Source: Lasioglossum baleicum (taxonomy: Eukaryota; Arthropoda; Insecta; Hymenoptera; Halictidae). Taken from it: a stretch of DNA of 64,000 nucleotides. Positions 1-10,940 of the stretch are shown one piece after another. The first letter of the stretch is position 1, and the number at the start of each line of letters is the position of its first letter. The position numbers and the translations under genes are program-made. The notes beneath the pieces are model-generated. The model saw only the letters and a list, made by a program, of their open reading frames with translations. It was not told the DNA's origin and did no database searches. The DNA is taken from positions 4,267,239 through 4,331,238 of the forward strand of contig NC_134946.1 in assembly GCF_051020765.1 (NCBI RefSeq), in the 5' to 3' direction.

Positions 1-838
1 CCCATTCCCCTCCTTTCATTCACATTCTCTCTCCAATCTTCCACCTTCCTCATCCACTCTTCCCCATTTCCCTCGTCATCCAACACCTCACACATTCTCT
101 CCTGCCATCCATTCTCCTCGTCCACTCTCATGCACACTTCCCACACATGGTCCCACGTCTCTTTTTCCCATCCACACACTCTACACACTCTCAGCTCATC
201 CTCCAACCAGTATCTATCCCCCCTCATTTCATTTCCTAATCTGAATTTTGCCACCCTTTGCCATCTGCTCTCCCCCATCCCTTTTTCAAATAACCCGGTA
301 ACCCCTCTCCCTTTACCATCCCATACCATTTATTAGATCTTGAGTTTGCTATTCTTTCCCATCTTTCCTCTTTTTGCCTTTTCTTTTCCCTTTTTATAAT
401 TTCCTCGCTTATCTTTTCTTTTCTCTCCTCTAACCACTTGTTCATCTCCTCCGTATCCCACCCCCTTTCTTCAAAGAAATCCCCTCGCTCCTTTTCCCAT
501 CCATCCCTTATCCCTCCCTTTCTGTCTCTTCTCCTAATCTCTCCCCAACATATCCTTGCCAATTCCCCCCCTTTTCCCTCCGCTAGCTTTTTCTCGTAAC
601 CCCACGCCCTCAATCCTGCCCTTCCTCTTAACAGTTCCCTTTGCAGCTCCTCCCTTACCATGTATCCCGGTGTTGTCCTCCCCACTCCTAATACCCATTT
701 TAGGTACCTCTCCTGTAACTTTTCTATGCCTTCCCTCTCTTTCCACCCCCATATTTCTACCCCGTAATTAATTACCGCCCATACTAATTTATCAAATAGC
801 CAAATTCTCCTACCCCAGTCCTTTCCATATTTTTGGTT
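1..838 (-). mobile_element. LINE retrotransposon, C-terminal ORF2 fragment
   Basis: Read on the minus strand from about 838 down to 1, the sequence encodes the tail of a non-LTR reverse transcriptase. Recognisable pieces are WAVINYGVEIWGWKEREG, then a segment beginning GRTTPGYMVREELQRE, then a long Arg/Lys/Glu-rich stretch. A CxxC-H-C-like knuckle (CRVCGWEKETWDHVWEVC) lies near 50-170. A stop at about 236 or a small frameshift separates the basic stretch from the knuckle, so the copy is broken. The polymerase core lies off the window or is missing. The layout resembles jockey/R1-type C-termini common in hymenopteran genomes; the exact clade is not resolved. The purine bias makes the opposite strand look open (130-336, 556-771), but those are shadows. 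Confidence 0.8.
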
Positions 839-876
839 ATATAGTAATTATATTTTTATATTCATTATTATTACTA

Positions 877-1060
877 TAGACTGCGGATCTTTATGCATTT
901 ATGACATCTGAAAATTTTCAAAAATTGCTAGAACATCAAATTCGATAGAATTTGGTTCGATTTTTTATTTATTCCAGATCTACAAAGGCTACTGCCGCTG
1001 AAGACAAGATTTTATTCAATACCAGTTTCTCAAAATTTACCAACGAAAACTGAAAAATTG
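877..1060. mobile_element. MITE family A copy (TA-GACTGCGG ends), truncated
   Basis: Begins with the family terminus TAGACTGCGGATCTTTATGC and matches the copy at 44528-44729 along its length, including the shared 'agatctacaaaggctactgc' type interior. The opposite terminus (CCGCAGTCTA) is missing. Similarity fades at about 1055-1065, directly beside the splice donor of the P450 exon. The TA at the intact end fits a Tc1/mariner-type target site. Confidence 0.7.
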
Positions 1061-1068
1061 AAAAATAC

Positions 1069-1407
1069 CTTTTCGGAAATGTGAATGGAACGATCAGAGA
1101 ATTTCGAAAAATCTCGTATTAAAACATCCTTTATAAATTTCGGATCGTGAACGACGAGAATTGGCGTTCTTGTTGTAAATAGTCCGACGAACGGCTCATC
1201 TCCATACTGTTTGTGAAGAGCGGTCAAGAAATCACACATTGCCAGTTTTGTTAACAACACATCCTTGATGTTACCAAACAATGGTATAGGCTTTGGACCG
1301 GGAACATTGCGGACTTTCCAAAAGTCGAAGGTTGAAGTGAAGTAATAGTAAAGGGCCAAGACTATGGTTACGACTCCGAAGAGTATTTGTAACAATAAGT
1401 AAGCCAT
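1069..1407 (-). CDS. Cytochrome P450 (CYP6-like), first coding exon only
   Basis: An open 113-codon exon starts at ATG 1407 and ends at a splice donor (AAG|GTATTT, boundary 1069/1068, phase 0). It shows the microsomal P450 N-terminus: a hydrophobic anchor at residues 2-22, the proline-rich hinge VPGPKPIPLFGN at about 34-45, then a segment ending FSKFSDRSIHISEK. This matches the start of insect CYP6 proteins, and CYP6AS-type bee and ant enzymes look closest. An ATG at 1452 is in frame but would add a non-hydrophobic leader, so 1407 is preferred. The haem-binding cysteine region and other exons are not in the window. Downstream lies a MITE from about 1060 and then a LINE. It may be exon 1 of a gene running off the left edge or an orphan exon; the exon itself has no lesion. 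Confidence 0.75.
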
Positions 1408-1570
1408 TGTTCTGCAGTGTGCTTCGTTCAGTAAAATATTCCTGTAAAACATTATTATTGATATTCAGAAATGAGCTTTTCAGATGGAACATCATATATC
1501 AATATCTTAATATACATGGTGTAGCCGGATGGATTGTAACCGAGCAGGCGGTGATACTGCATGTAAAAAT

Positions 1571-2089
1571 AAGTCGAAAAAAAGGAATAACATTTGTTTG
1601 TTTGACGCTTCGTTTTCGAGAAAATCTAGTTTGAAAATGCAGCGAATACACGTGCTATTGCACTGACGCGTCTGACCATGATCAACCAATTCTACTTTGT
1701 GCTTATACTCTAAAACAGGAGTCAGCAAACTTGTTTTGGAAAGTGCCAGATCGTAAAGTTTTTAGGCTCGGTGAGCCGAGTAGCAAACTCGAAGATAAAT
1801 ATTTACATGGGTAATACTACTCCTAGATCAACAGAAAATACAGGTTCAAAATTTTCTTACTGGGAAATGATATTTTTACAAAATTTTTTTTTCTATTTGA
1901 TTTATTTTTAATGATTATCTGATTATTTTAATCTTAATTTTTTCATGTAAAGCACAATATTAATCTCGCGGGCGGGTTAAGAACCTGCCGGCCCCTGCTC
2001 TAAAGCACGCGAACCTGGCGGAACCTTAAACTCGATGTCCTCGAGAACGAAGCGTCAAACGAAAGAATGTTATTTCCTTTTTCGACTTA
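1571..2089. mobile_element. TIR element (about 48-bp inverted ends), interrupted by a hAT MITE
   Basis: The left end (AAGTCGAAAAAAAGGAATAA, continuing through a GACGCTTCGTTTTCGAG block) is the inverted complement of the right end at about 2041-2089. A second copy of the left and middle parts, without the right end, is at 4395-4581. The interior is split at 1716-1997 by a hAT MITE. No coding capacity is visible; superfamily not assigned. Confidence 0.65.
1716..1997. mobile_element. hAT MITE, 282 bp, with 8-bp target duplication
   Basis: Ends are CAGGAGTCAGCAAAC and GCCGGCCCCTG. It is flanked by CTCTAAAA (1708-1715) and CTCTAAAG (1998-2005), an 8-bp hAT-style duplication with one mismatch. The related repeat at 4538-4545 carries the unoccupied site CTCTAAAG, which confirms the boundaries. 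Confidence 0.8.
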
Positions 2090-2093
2090 CATC

Positions 2094-2290
2094 CAGTGTC
2101 GCCAGTTGAGCTCCAAACGGAGCTCCACATTCTCCTCCTTTTCCCCTTCCATTATCCCATTCCAGCACCATGCGCACACTCCAACGTCCCCCACTAAGAC
2201 CGTAGACCACGGTGCCCGTGCCGTAGACTGAACTGGTCATCAGAAAGGGGGTACTTGATTCCCCTCGATTTTCTCAAACTGGCGACACTG
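2094..2290. mobile_element. hAT MITE (CAGTGTCGCCAG ends), 197 bp
   Basis: Inverted ends CAGTGTCGCCAGTT and AACTGGCGACACTG, flanked by CTTACATC (2086-2093) and CTTATATC (2291-2298), 7 of 8 matching. A relative in inverted orientation with a perfect 8-bp duplication is at 46123-46294, and a fragment is at 47225-47315. No ORF of its own. Confidence 0.75.
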
Positions 2291-2468
2291 CTTATATCCC
2301 CTGCTCGGTTGTACCAACCCTCCGGCCACACACCCTGTATAAAGCAGAAAAGAATGTCTGTATGATCCGATCGATACGATTCGATCTGACGATCGCACGC
2401 CGTTTACTTCCGGTTTCCCCACCACAAAGATATGAAGTTTCTTGACTCTTATCTTAGCATGTGTACAC

Positions 2469-2610
2469 AATAAATATTTCTTTTCTTTGGAAAAACTGCA
2501 ACCTTAAAAACTCGATCCGCTTGACGCAGGTAACGGAACTAGAAATCGTCTTTATCGATTTCGCTGTCGAACTGGAACCTCTCGCGGTCTAGACAAGACC
2601 GAAACTGCAT
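2469..2610. repeat. Dispersed repeat shared with 18060-18220
   Basis: The stretch starting CAATAAATATTTCTTTTC and running through AACTCGATCC to the 'tcgaaytggaac..cgcggtc' block recurs in the same orientation at about 18060-18220, with scattered differences. It could be part of an LTR or another old interspersed element. No coding sequence is seen. Confidence 0.45.
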
Positions 2611-2704
2611 AAGACAATAAGCAAAATTGTGTATTATACATATATAGATGTCGCCAAATTTGTAAGTCACAACGTTTAAATAAATTATGTAAATATATAT
2701 ATAT

Positions 2705-3667
2705 AATTATACAGTGTCTTTCGTTCATCTGATAACGGAAATATCTCGTGACGCACTGAATATATGAAAAAAATTTGTTTACAAAATTTGTTCGGTATGA
2801 AGGGAACAATCATATGGTGTAATTTTTTCAGGACACTAATGGTGTGGTGGGGGGAATTCCAAAGTCAAATTAATTTTTTTAAATAGAACTATATATTTTT
2901 TTAGTCATAACATCTGGTTGCCGGCTAGTAGCTGCACACTGTAAACAAAGATAGGCCTTCTTATGTCTCCTTAAGCTTCTTTACTTACCGGAATAAATAA
3001 ACATAAAATTTATAATTCATATATCCTTAACAATTTTATTTATCTTTTTTTATCAAGCTATAAAACCCCACATGGGATTATTAGCAGCATACACATGGCT
3101 GTGCATGCTGACATTACATAGATAACTCATAAACTGAGCAACTTTATTCAGTATGCCTAAATAAAATTGCTCTGTTTATTAGTTAATTGAATAATTTAAT
3201 TATTTTCTGCGCTTATCAATATTTAATTTAAGTATAAGAATTGTCATTCAACGTGTCCACCATTGTTCATAATGCATTTTTCTATCTCTTTTGACAATTC
3301 CTTTTCAGCATTTCTTCACATTTCGTCTGACTCTTCAAAATAAATGATAAAAAGGTCCAGCTTTGTTTACAGTGCGCAGCTAATAGCCGGCAACGGGATA
3401 CTACCATTGCCTACTTAAGAAGTTACAAGTTTATAATATAATCAGTAACGTTTTGTACTAGTAAATAAGATAAACTGCTACGTCATTGAATTCGTCTCGG
3501 AAAATGCTATCGTGTTATGACAAAAAAATATATGGTTTTGAGTCCTGCAAAAATTACACAATATGATTGTTCCCTTCGTACCGAACAATTTTTGTAACCA
3601 AATTTTTTTCATATATTCAGTGCGTCACGAGATATTTCCGTTATCAGATAAACGAAACACTTTGTAT
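2705..3667. mobile_element. Foldback element with long imperfect inverted arms
   Basis: The left arm (2705-2990, beginning ACAGTGTCTTTCGTTCATCT) is the inverted complement of blocks in the right arm (3360-3667, ending with the complementary AACGAAACACTTTGTATA). Shared blocks include the GATATTTCCG segment, the GTTCCCTTCRTACCGAAC segment and the GCCGGC...ACTGTAAACAAAG segment. Each arm has its own insertions or deletions. Open frames at 2552-2809 and 3567-3827 are the two arms read outward, not genes. The arm motifs recur in the foldback at 10783-12742. Confidence 0.65.
3245..3321 (-). pseudogene. Decayed DDE transposase C-terminal tail
   Basis: Between the foldback arms, the minus strand reads RNAEKELSKEIEKCIMNNGG followed by HVE and a stop. 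The NxGGHxE ending resembles the tail of Tc1/IS630-like transposases. An in-frame stop lies just upstream (about 3322). The match is short and recognised by eye only. Confidence 0.35.
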
Positions 3668-4394
3668 ACATTGCATTCGGAAATTATGCTCCTCGACAGT
3701 AGTTTTTGAGACAATGTTTAATAAATGGTCAACTTATTTGAAGGTCACTTGTCACACGTCCGGCAAACACCACTATCAACAGAATGTGGGATACTATATG
3801 TTGCTAAAATTTACATTTTACCATTAGATGAGGGTGTCCTCTGTATATTTTCTGTGATAATGAAAAGTCATTTTCATCAGAAATTTATAGAATATTACTC
3901 AATAGAATTCGACAGTAGTTTTTACAAATATGTGCGGATTTAAAATATAGAATGGCCGCGAGTGACAAAGGATAAATTGTTTATTGTCACACGTGCGGCA
4001 CACGTGACTACCAAGAGAATAAATCCGGTTCTGGAAATACATGATCCAAGTTTGGGAGCCTATTGCTTTTAAATTAATACGAACTTGAGCTAAAGACCAT
4101 TTAAAATTTTGCCCTATGTTGCATTTATGAAGGTTAGAACTGTTATTCTTCGGCACGTGTTCAGCAAGATTGTAAAAAAACGTACATTTGAAATGTAAAG
4201 TTCAACATTGTCATGTTATCTATTGTTTGTGTCAGGTAATATTTATGCGCCGAAGAAGTTTGTCTGTGGAGTTTTATCTACGCTTCCAAGGTAATTTTAA
4301 AATTTTGTATAGTCATTATGAACACTCGACGCATTTTTAAATACAATTTTTTCGAATTATATTCTTTAAGCCAAACAGAATCTAAGGTATAAAA

Positions 4395-4581
4395 AAAAGG
4401 AATAACATTTTTTTGTTTGACGCTTCGTTTTCGAGAAAATCGTGTTTGAAAATGCAGCGAATACACGTGCTATTGCATAGGGATCATCTGACGCGTCTGA
4501 CTATGATCAACCAATTCTACTTTGTGCTTATACTCTACTCTAAAGCACGCGAACCTGGCGGAACTTTAAACTCGATGTCTG
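4395..4581. mobile_element. Second, truncated copy of the 1571-2089 TIR element (empty hAT site)
   Basis: It repeats the left end and interior of the element at 1571 (AAAAAGGAATAACATTTTTTTG, then GACGCTTCGTTTTCGAG and AATGCAGCGAATACACGTG), running through AAGCACGCGAACCTGGCGGA. It lacks the right inverted end. At 4538-4545 it carries CTCTAAAG without the hAT MITE seen in the other copy. Confidence 0.65.
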
Positions 4582-5188
4582 TATTATAAAGTACTTATTT
4601 AACAGGCAAGAAAATGTTCGCTTAGAAACAGAACATGGCATTGACAAATTCGATACAAGTCGGTACCCTGTTCAGACTACGTGACTCCATTTATTTTCGA
4701 GCTAAAATCGTCCGAAAAATAAGCAGCAAAGAAAATCGCGATGCGTATCAAGGACGTGGAGGGAAAGTCTTTCCCAGGAAACGCATAGATTGCGTGGGCT
4801 CTTCCCTTGGCGACCGAAGTGAGTTCTAGCAATCACAAATTTTATTGCCTGCGCTCGAGCTTGGCTGCACACGGCGCGCACTTAAAATACGAAAGTGTGT
4901 ATAATTTTTAGAGAAAATATATTAAAAATGCCACTTCTGTGTCACCTGGCGATTTTTCTAACATTACAATAAATTATATATAACGAAAATCATTTGTAAA
5001 TAGTGTCGAACGATCATAAATGAAAGTTGTCCTTAAAGAAGAATTTATTTTACTTTCAATGTTTTGGACAATTATAATAAACAACAAGTCGGAATGTTAA
5101 AACAAGCATACTAGTACTACTAACATGCTACTATCACAACAAACATACTATGTAGAACATTTACATTTTCCACCTAACGCCCAATAGT
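4582..5188. other. 3' flank of GMC gene 1
   Basis: No convincing gene. A 64-codon open frame at 4635-4829 shows no recognisable domain. On the minus strand an AATAAA poly(A) signal (TTTATT on the plus strand at 5044-5049) lies about 140 bases past the GMC stop codon and probably ends that transcript. Confidence 0.4.
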
Positions 5189-8100
5189 TTATTGCTTCAA
5201 CCATTTCTGAATAGATGGACTGAAACGATCTTTACGTTTTGATTCACCAAACCAATCTTCTTTGATCATGTCTGCAGCCTTTTCAGCGATCATAATAGTT
5301 GGGGCATTTGTATTTCCAGACACGATATTCGGCATAATCGACGCATCTATCACTCGCAGTCTCTTAATCCCGTGTACTCTAAGTCTGGAGTCCACGACAG
5401 CCATCTTATCGGACGCTGGACCCATCTTGCAAGTCCCACACGGATGATAAATCGTCATTGTGTAGAATCTTGCGAAGCATTTCCAGTAATCGATTGATGG
5501 AAATTCGAAAGGGATACATTCTGGGATTAGATTCGGATTCGCTGTGGCATTTAGGCTTTTCAAAGTTGGTGTCTGGCTGAGCTTATACATGAAGTCCGCA
5601 CCTTCTGCCTATAATGATCAAGAAATCATTTTTCTTAATATACTAATGAACTGGAACCGCTCAATGAAAAATTCGTCCTTCAAAATATTCAGAAAGTCAA
5701 CTGACAATCTTGTAAGTACAAAACAATACAATGAATGAAAATTACTGACCAAAACGTCAAGATCATGTGGATCCTGAAAGTAATTGGGAACGATGATCGG
5801 ATGTTCGTTCAAGTTTTTCGAGCGCAACTTAATGTACCCTCTGCTACGAGGCCTCAACAAAAGCGGAACGCCGGAGTACGAACTTCTGTATAGGATGTTC
5901 TCATACATAACCGCGTAAAACTCATCCGCCACGTTGGTACCTCTCTTTTCGAAAAGACCGCCTTCGGATTCGTCTGCTACACTTGCCAGGAATATTTGTA
6001 CATCAGGATAATCATCTGTCTCGTTTGCATACCTGAAACAACATTTATTTGCCGTATTAATGACATATTTTATTCTATTGCTTTCGCCAACAGCCCCTTA
6101 CGGAATTTATACAGTGACTCCCACTAATATTCGGACACTCTTAAAAACACCGTAACTTTTCAAATATTGGACTATGCGATTTGAACTTTTTTGGAAAGCT
6201 AGAGCAATTAGTTTACTACAGGATGTGAAAAGAAATTTTTTCGAAAATTGCATTTGACCGGAATTGTAGAGGAAGTACTAAATGTTGCATTTTACAACTT
6301 TTTTATGCGGGCCTATATTGAAATTTTGAAAAATATGTTTTGTAGATCTGTGTGGGTTATGTGCATTGTGAAAGTTTCATCGAAATCGGTTGATGCGGGG
6401 AAAAATGACAGTCATTGAATGATGTAAGAATTCTTAGATTTACTGCTGTTATAGGCCGAAAAAACCGTGAAAATCTGCAATTTTTACCATCTTTAAACGC
6501 TTGTAGCTCATTGCAACGTCGACCGATTTTCACGAAATTTTCAGGATATGTCTAATTGAAACAGATCTGCAAAACGTATTTTTTAAATTTTCAATATAGG
6601 CCCACATAAAAAAGTTGTAAAATGGATCTTTTAGTATTTTCTCTACGATTCCGACAAATTGCAATTTTTACCATCTTTAAACGCTTGTAGCTCATTGCAA
6701 CGTCGACCGATTTTCACGAAATTTTGCAGGATATGTCTAATTGAAACAGATCTGCAAAACGTATTTTTTAAATTTTCAATATAGGCCCACATAAAAAAGT
6801 TGTAAAATGGATCTTTTAGTATTTCCTCTACGATTCCGACAAATTGCAATTTTCGAAAAAATTTCTTTTTACATCCTGTAGTGAACTAAGTGCTCTAGCT
6901 TTCCAAAAAAGTTCAAATCGCATAGTCCAATATTTGAAAAGTTACGGTGTTCTTAAGAGTGTCCGAATATTAGTGGGAGTCACTGTATAAAACTGGTATT
7001 TCTGAAACTTCTATGAGAAACATGCAATTCTTTCGAATTTTTGGATATTAAAATATTTTTCAAACATGTTTGCCTAATCTGATAAAACCCGACAGAAATA
7101 CTCGTTGATAATAATAATAAGACACAACTACCATAACAATATAAAGATTTTAAATTTCTGGAATTGTTTAAACATCGATTTTGTAGTTAAAAATTCGAAA
7201 ATAGTTAACAGTCGTGTAGGGTATTAGATAGAATGTTCATGAATTTTTTCGTAATTTGTTTGTTAAGGAAAACATAAGAAGCAGAGCATAATTCATTGAA
7301 CCGTGCTCACCCTATGACTATCCTTGTGATAGGGGTAGCGACTGGAGACTTGTCACAGAAGCTTTTCTTCGGCGGCCCTATCGAATGATATCCAGCAAGG
7401 TCAATTTGGTTTGTGGACACATTTCACTCCCTTGTCCAGCTACACCCTTTATTTATTCATTACCGCAACAAGGTACTTACTTGGAATTAATAAATGCCAT
7501 AGCCTCGCAAATAGGCAACGCGTACATAACTCCTGTGCGATTTATAGCGAATTCCTCGACACTGTCGATATTCAGAGATTCCGGCAAATCGAAAATAAAT
7601 TGTTTCTTCGTGTAATTCGCTGGTGGAGTAATTAGATAGGCCATACCACCAATCGCAACGTGATCCTGAAGATTTTCACCAACGCCGGGTGCATCGTGAA
7701 CAGTATCCACTCCTATATCATTTAAATGATCTTTTGGACCGACACCAGATAACATCAACAATTGTGGCGATTGTATAGCACCGGCGGATAAAATGACCTC
7801 GCGTTTTGCTTTGACCTTGCGGCGGATTGGACCGATTCGAAATTGGACTCCATACGCCATCTTCGATTCGCTGTCTGCAAAAATAATTATTATCATAAAA
7901 AATGATCAATATACTTACAAGTAACACTACCCACTTTTTGTTTCGGCTAAATACGCTTTTTAGGAGTAGAAAGCACCCCTCAACCTCTGGAGATGGAAAC
8001 GTTTGTGGCTAATTATTTCTTAAAGGATTCATATTTTTCTATAAATTTGAGCCTATTTTCCCATAACGGATTCCATTTCTGATTAGCACTTTTTTCAGAA

Positions 8101-10270
8101 ACTGTATCCTTTAAGGGGGCCGTCTCCTAGCAGATGACGGTCGCGCGTGAACACTCACACACCGCTAGAGTACACTCACACACCGCTAGACCACATATAC
8201 GTACGCGAGAATTGCTAGGATCAGGGAAATGCGTTCTGATTTCTCGATAATGCAAAGACGGGGGTTTTTATTAGTCAAAATCGCTAGATAAAAGATCAAT
8301 CTAGCGCGCTGTTTGCTTCAAAAGTCGTTCTTTTACGTTTCCGAGCAATGATTTTGCAATATTCGGCTGCATGTTGCCCGTCGCATGTTGCCCGTCAGAT
8401 GGCGCTGCAGTCACGCCGGCGTACTAGCCTCTCCGACGGGCAACATGCAGCCGAATATTGCAAAATCATTGCTCGGAAACGTAAAAGAACGACTTTTGAA
8501 GCAAACAGCGCGCTAGATTGATCTTTTATCTAGCGATTTTGACTAATAAAAACCCCCGTTTTTGCATTATCGAGAAATCAGAAGGCATTTCCCTGATCCT
8601 AGCAATTCTCGCGTACGTATACGTGGTCTAGCGGTGTGTGAGTGTACTCTAGCGGTGTGTGAGTGTTCACGCGCGACCGTCATCTGCTAGGAGACGGCCC
8701 CCTTAAGAAATAATTAGCCACAAACGTTTCCATCTCCATAGGTTGAGGGGTGCTTTCTACCCCTAAAAAGCGTATTTAGTCGAAACAAAACAACACGTAT
8801 TTAATATTTTTCGGTGTTTGATAAATACTTTAAATTTCATTCAAATCAGTGAGTATCAGTTGGATAGTGTTACTTGTTAGTGTTAACCCCTTGTCGTACC
8901 ATTTACTTTGCAGTTACAGTGATTAAAACGTCTTTATCCCCAAAAATGTCGTAGAAGGGGAAAGAAAAAATATTTATATTTTTTGTATGGCTACATTTAT
9001 GTTAATGCTAACATATTAATTGACAACGAATCAAAATTTCATCTAAATGAAATGGCGTGACATTCATATTTGCTAGACTTTGCTAAAATCTTCTTAAAAG
9101 AAATCTTAAATAAAAGCATCCCACGCTTTTATGGCACATTTCATAAAAGGTACGAGAACTAAGTTAAAATCAATACAAAAGATTATAAACGAAGAGGATC
9201 AAGGTGAACACTGGCTAACAAAATTGAAAGAAATTCCCAATAAACACAAATCAGAAAATAAGTATTTCCAAAAAGTTATTTAAAGAATTATAAAATTACT
9301 TGTCTGCACTTACCTATCAGTATCTTCTCCGCTCGCGAACGTACGCTCACATGCAGGTTTTCTCTTTTCGAAGCGGACCGAAGGAAAGCTTTCGCAGTGC
9401 TGCATCGCAAACCGTCTCTCAAGGTACCGTGGGAATAAGTGAATCCGGTTTGAGTGGCTCCATTGACATCCACAACATTGTATCCTATATCTTTGCCAGC
9501 CTGCATCAGATAATCGATCACAGGAGTTCGGTATTTGAAATACTCGACAGTTAAGTATCCGCCGGTCTGATGATAAGGAGAATTCTTGTACTGTTCTATC
9601 TTCATGTCTTCCGACTTCTTGAAGTAAGGTAACACACTCTCGTAATTCCAGCCTGGGTTTCCCAGCTCTTCCCATTGGTCGTAGTCTTTCTTGTTGCCAC
9701 GAACGTATAGCATCGCGTTCAGCACACTGCTCCCTCCGAGAACCTTGAATATTTTCAAAAATTGCTGAATTATTGGCACATTAGAACTTTCTATATGTGA
9801 ACGAAATCGTAGTGAATACCCAATTTTATACAGGGTGCCCCATTTTAAATTCCCAATTGTTTTACCTTGCCACGTGGCCAGTTGCAGCGGTGCTCATTCA
9901 TCGCTTGACAATAATTATCCGACGGCTCAGTTTTAAACTGCCAATCCAGAGGAGACAATTGCAAAATCGGAACCAAAATAGGTACGTCCGACAAATTCGG
10001 TTCGTCCATGCCAGCTTCCAGCAGTAACACAGACCAGTTTCCATTCTCTGACAGTCGATTGGCTATCACTGAGCCAGCTGATCCAGCTCCGATCACCACG
10101 AAATCGTACTCATTTCTCAAATTGAACAATGACACAGGTTTTACCCTGTGTGGTCGGTCCACGATATCTCGTCTGTACACTCCAATCAACATTTGCAATA
10201 AAATCAGCAAACTCAATTCAGGAACGTATGTGGCTGCTATCCTAAACGCTACGAGCCTGGCAGTTTCCAT
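5189..10270 (-). CDS. GMC oxidoreductase (glucose dehydrogenase-like), gene 1
   Basis: Five exons on the minus strand: 10270-9866, 9743-9314, 7874-7481, 6032-5750 and 5608-5189. All junctions are GT/AG and the phases close to an uninterrupted 643-aa protein. An N-terminal hydrophobic segment (about 10-31) suggests a signal peptide or anchor. The FAD dinucleotide motif GAGSAG is at 61-66, GMC signature 1 spans WPRGK-VLGGSSVLN at about 131-143, and signature 2 is GAIQSPQLLMLSGVGP at about 310-325. The catalytic pair is visible as His559 in YHPCGTCKMG and Asn603 in SGNTNAP. The family oxidises alcohols or sugars using bound FAD; the substrate is not predictable. The neighbouring GMC gene 2 has the same orientation and a different exon structure. 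Intron 2 (9313-7875) and intron 3 (7480-6033) hold large palindromic elements, yet the reading frame is intact. A good acceptor just upstream of the ATG (about 10300) suggests a 5' UTR intron. Confidence 0.95.
6112..6985. mobile_element. Tc1-type non-autonomous element in GMC1 intron 3
   Basis: Inverted ends start CAGTGACTCCCACTAATATT and are flanked by TA on both sides (6110-6111, 6986-6987). The arms extend about 150 bp inward. The interior holds a 184-bp direct tandem duplication (copies begin near 6477 and 6661, differing by a single inserted base). No transposase remains. The whole element lies inside the 7480-6033 intron. Confidence 0.85.
8024..8110. mobile_element. 87-bp mini-insertion flanked by TTAA
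   Basis: Begins AGGATTCA and ends TGTATCCT (short inverted ends), between TTAA at 8020-8023 and TTAA at 8111-8114. The opposite palindrome arm has a single TTAA (8703-8706) and lacks the 87 bp. It is therefore an insertion into one arm only, at a TTAA target. Confidence 0.7.
8115..8702. mobile_element. TTAA-flanked palindromic element, GGGGGCCGTCTCC ends
   Basis: Terminal GGGGGCCGTCTCCTAGCAGA is inverted at the right end, with TTAA on both sides (8111-8114, 8703-8706). The arms are almost identical for about 270 bp. A short unpaired centre near 8380-8435 has a partial duplication of GCATGTTGCCCGTC. No ORF. The TTAA target suggests a piggyBac-like mechanism, although the ends start with G rather than the usual C tract. 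Confidence 0.75.
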
Positions 10271-10940
10271 CTCGATCGACTCACTATAATATCACTGTTA
10301 ACTGAAAACAAGAATTTGTATTGTATATGATTTCCAAATAGAATTTATTTCACAATTGTAAAATATTGTCTTGATAGGCTAGATCTTGTATGTATACCCT
10401 TGTATAAAACGAAGAATTGACAAAAGTGCATACAGCCAAACCTGTTTTCGTGCGGTAGATAGAGACCGCAGAAAAAAACCGCACAACAAAAAATATTCGC
10501 AAACTTCATAAATAGCTATAACAAATAATCTTTCACAACACATTAAAGAAAATTTCTTTTTATGCGCTGGAGAGGGGCTGAATAAAAAAGTCTCACTTTG
10601 AAAATATGACAAAGCTTTACGAAAATGCGAGAAACTGCTTTTCAAACAAAGTAAATAATTAAATTACACATGGAAACAATTAAAAAAATTTCAATTTCTC
10701 ATTTTAAACATGAAGAAATTTTCAAAATGTACATAATTCAATACGTATACAATGTGTCCTGCTGAAATGAGATCAGCAGGATATCTCGGAAGACGTTGTC
10801 GTTATCAAAAAAGTGTTCCTACAAAAGGTGTTTGGTATGACGGGCTACATTACGTAGTATTAATTGTTTTCTTGTAGGTGGAGAGGTGGAGGACATTTCA
10901 AGGTCACCTTGATTTTTTAAAATGGAATGACCTATTTTTT

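Larger units (their letters stand above)
7936..8790. repeat. Near-perfect large palindrome in GMC1 intron 2
   Basis: The outer arms 7936-8020 and 8707-8790 (TTTTGTTTCGRCTAAATACG to GTGGCTAATTATTTC) are inverted copies. They surround the TTAA-bounded palindrome 8115-8702. A further short inverted match (CAAGTAACACTA at about 7919; TAGTGTTACTTG at about 8866) may mark still more distal ends. It could fold into a very long hairpin in the intronic RNA. Confidence 0.8.

Noticed and set aside
130..771. Plus-strand proline/serine-rich proteins
   Set aside because: Shadows of the minus-strand LINE reading frame, caused by its purine bias.
1..1407. Complete P450 gene
   Set aside because: Only the first exon is present; no haem-binding motif or other exon is visible between it and the window edge.
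2552..3827. Two related 85-residue genes on opposite strands
   Set aside because: Both are the inverted arms of one foldback element.
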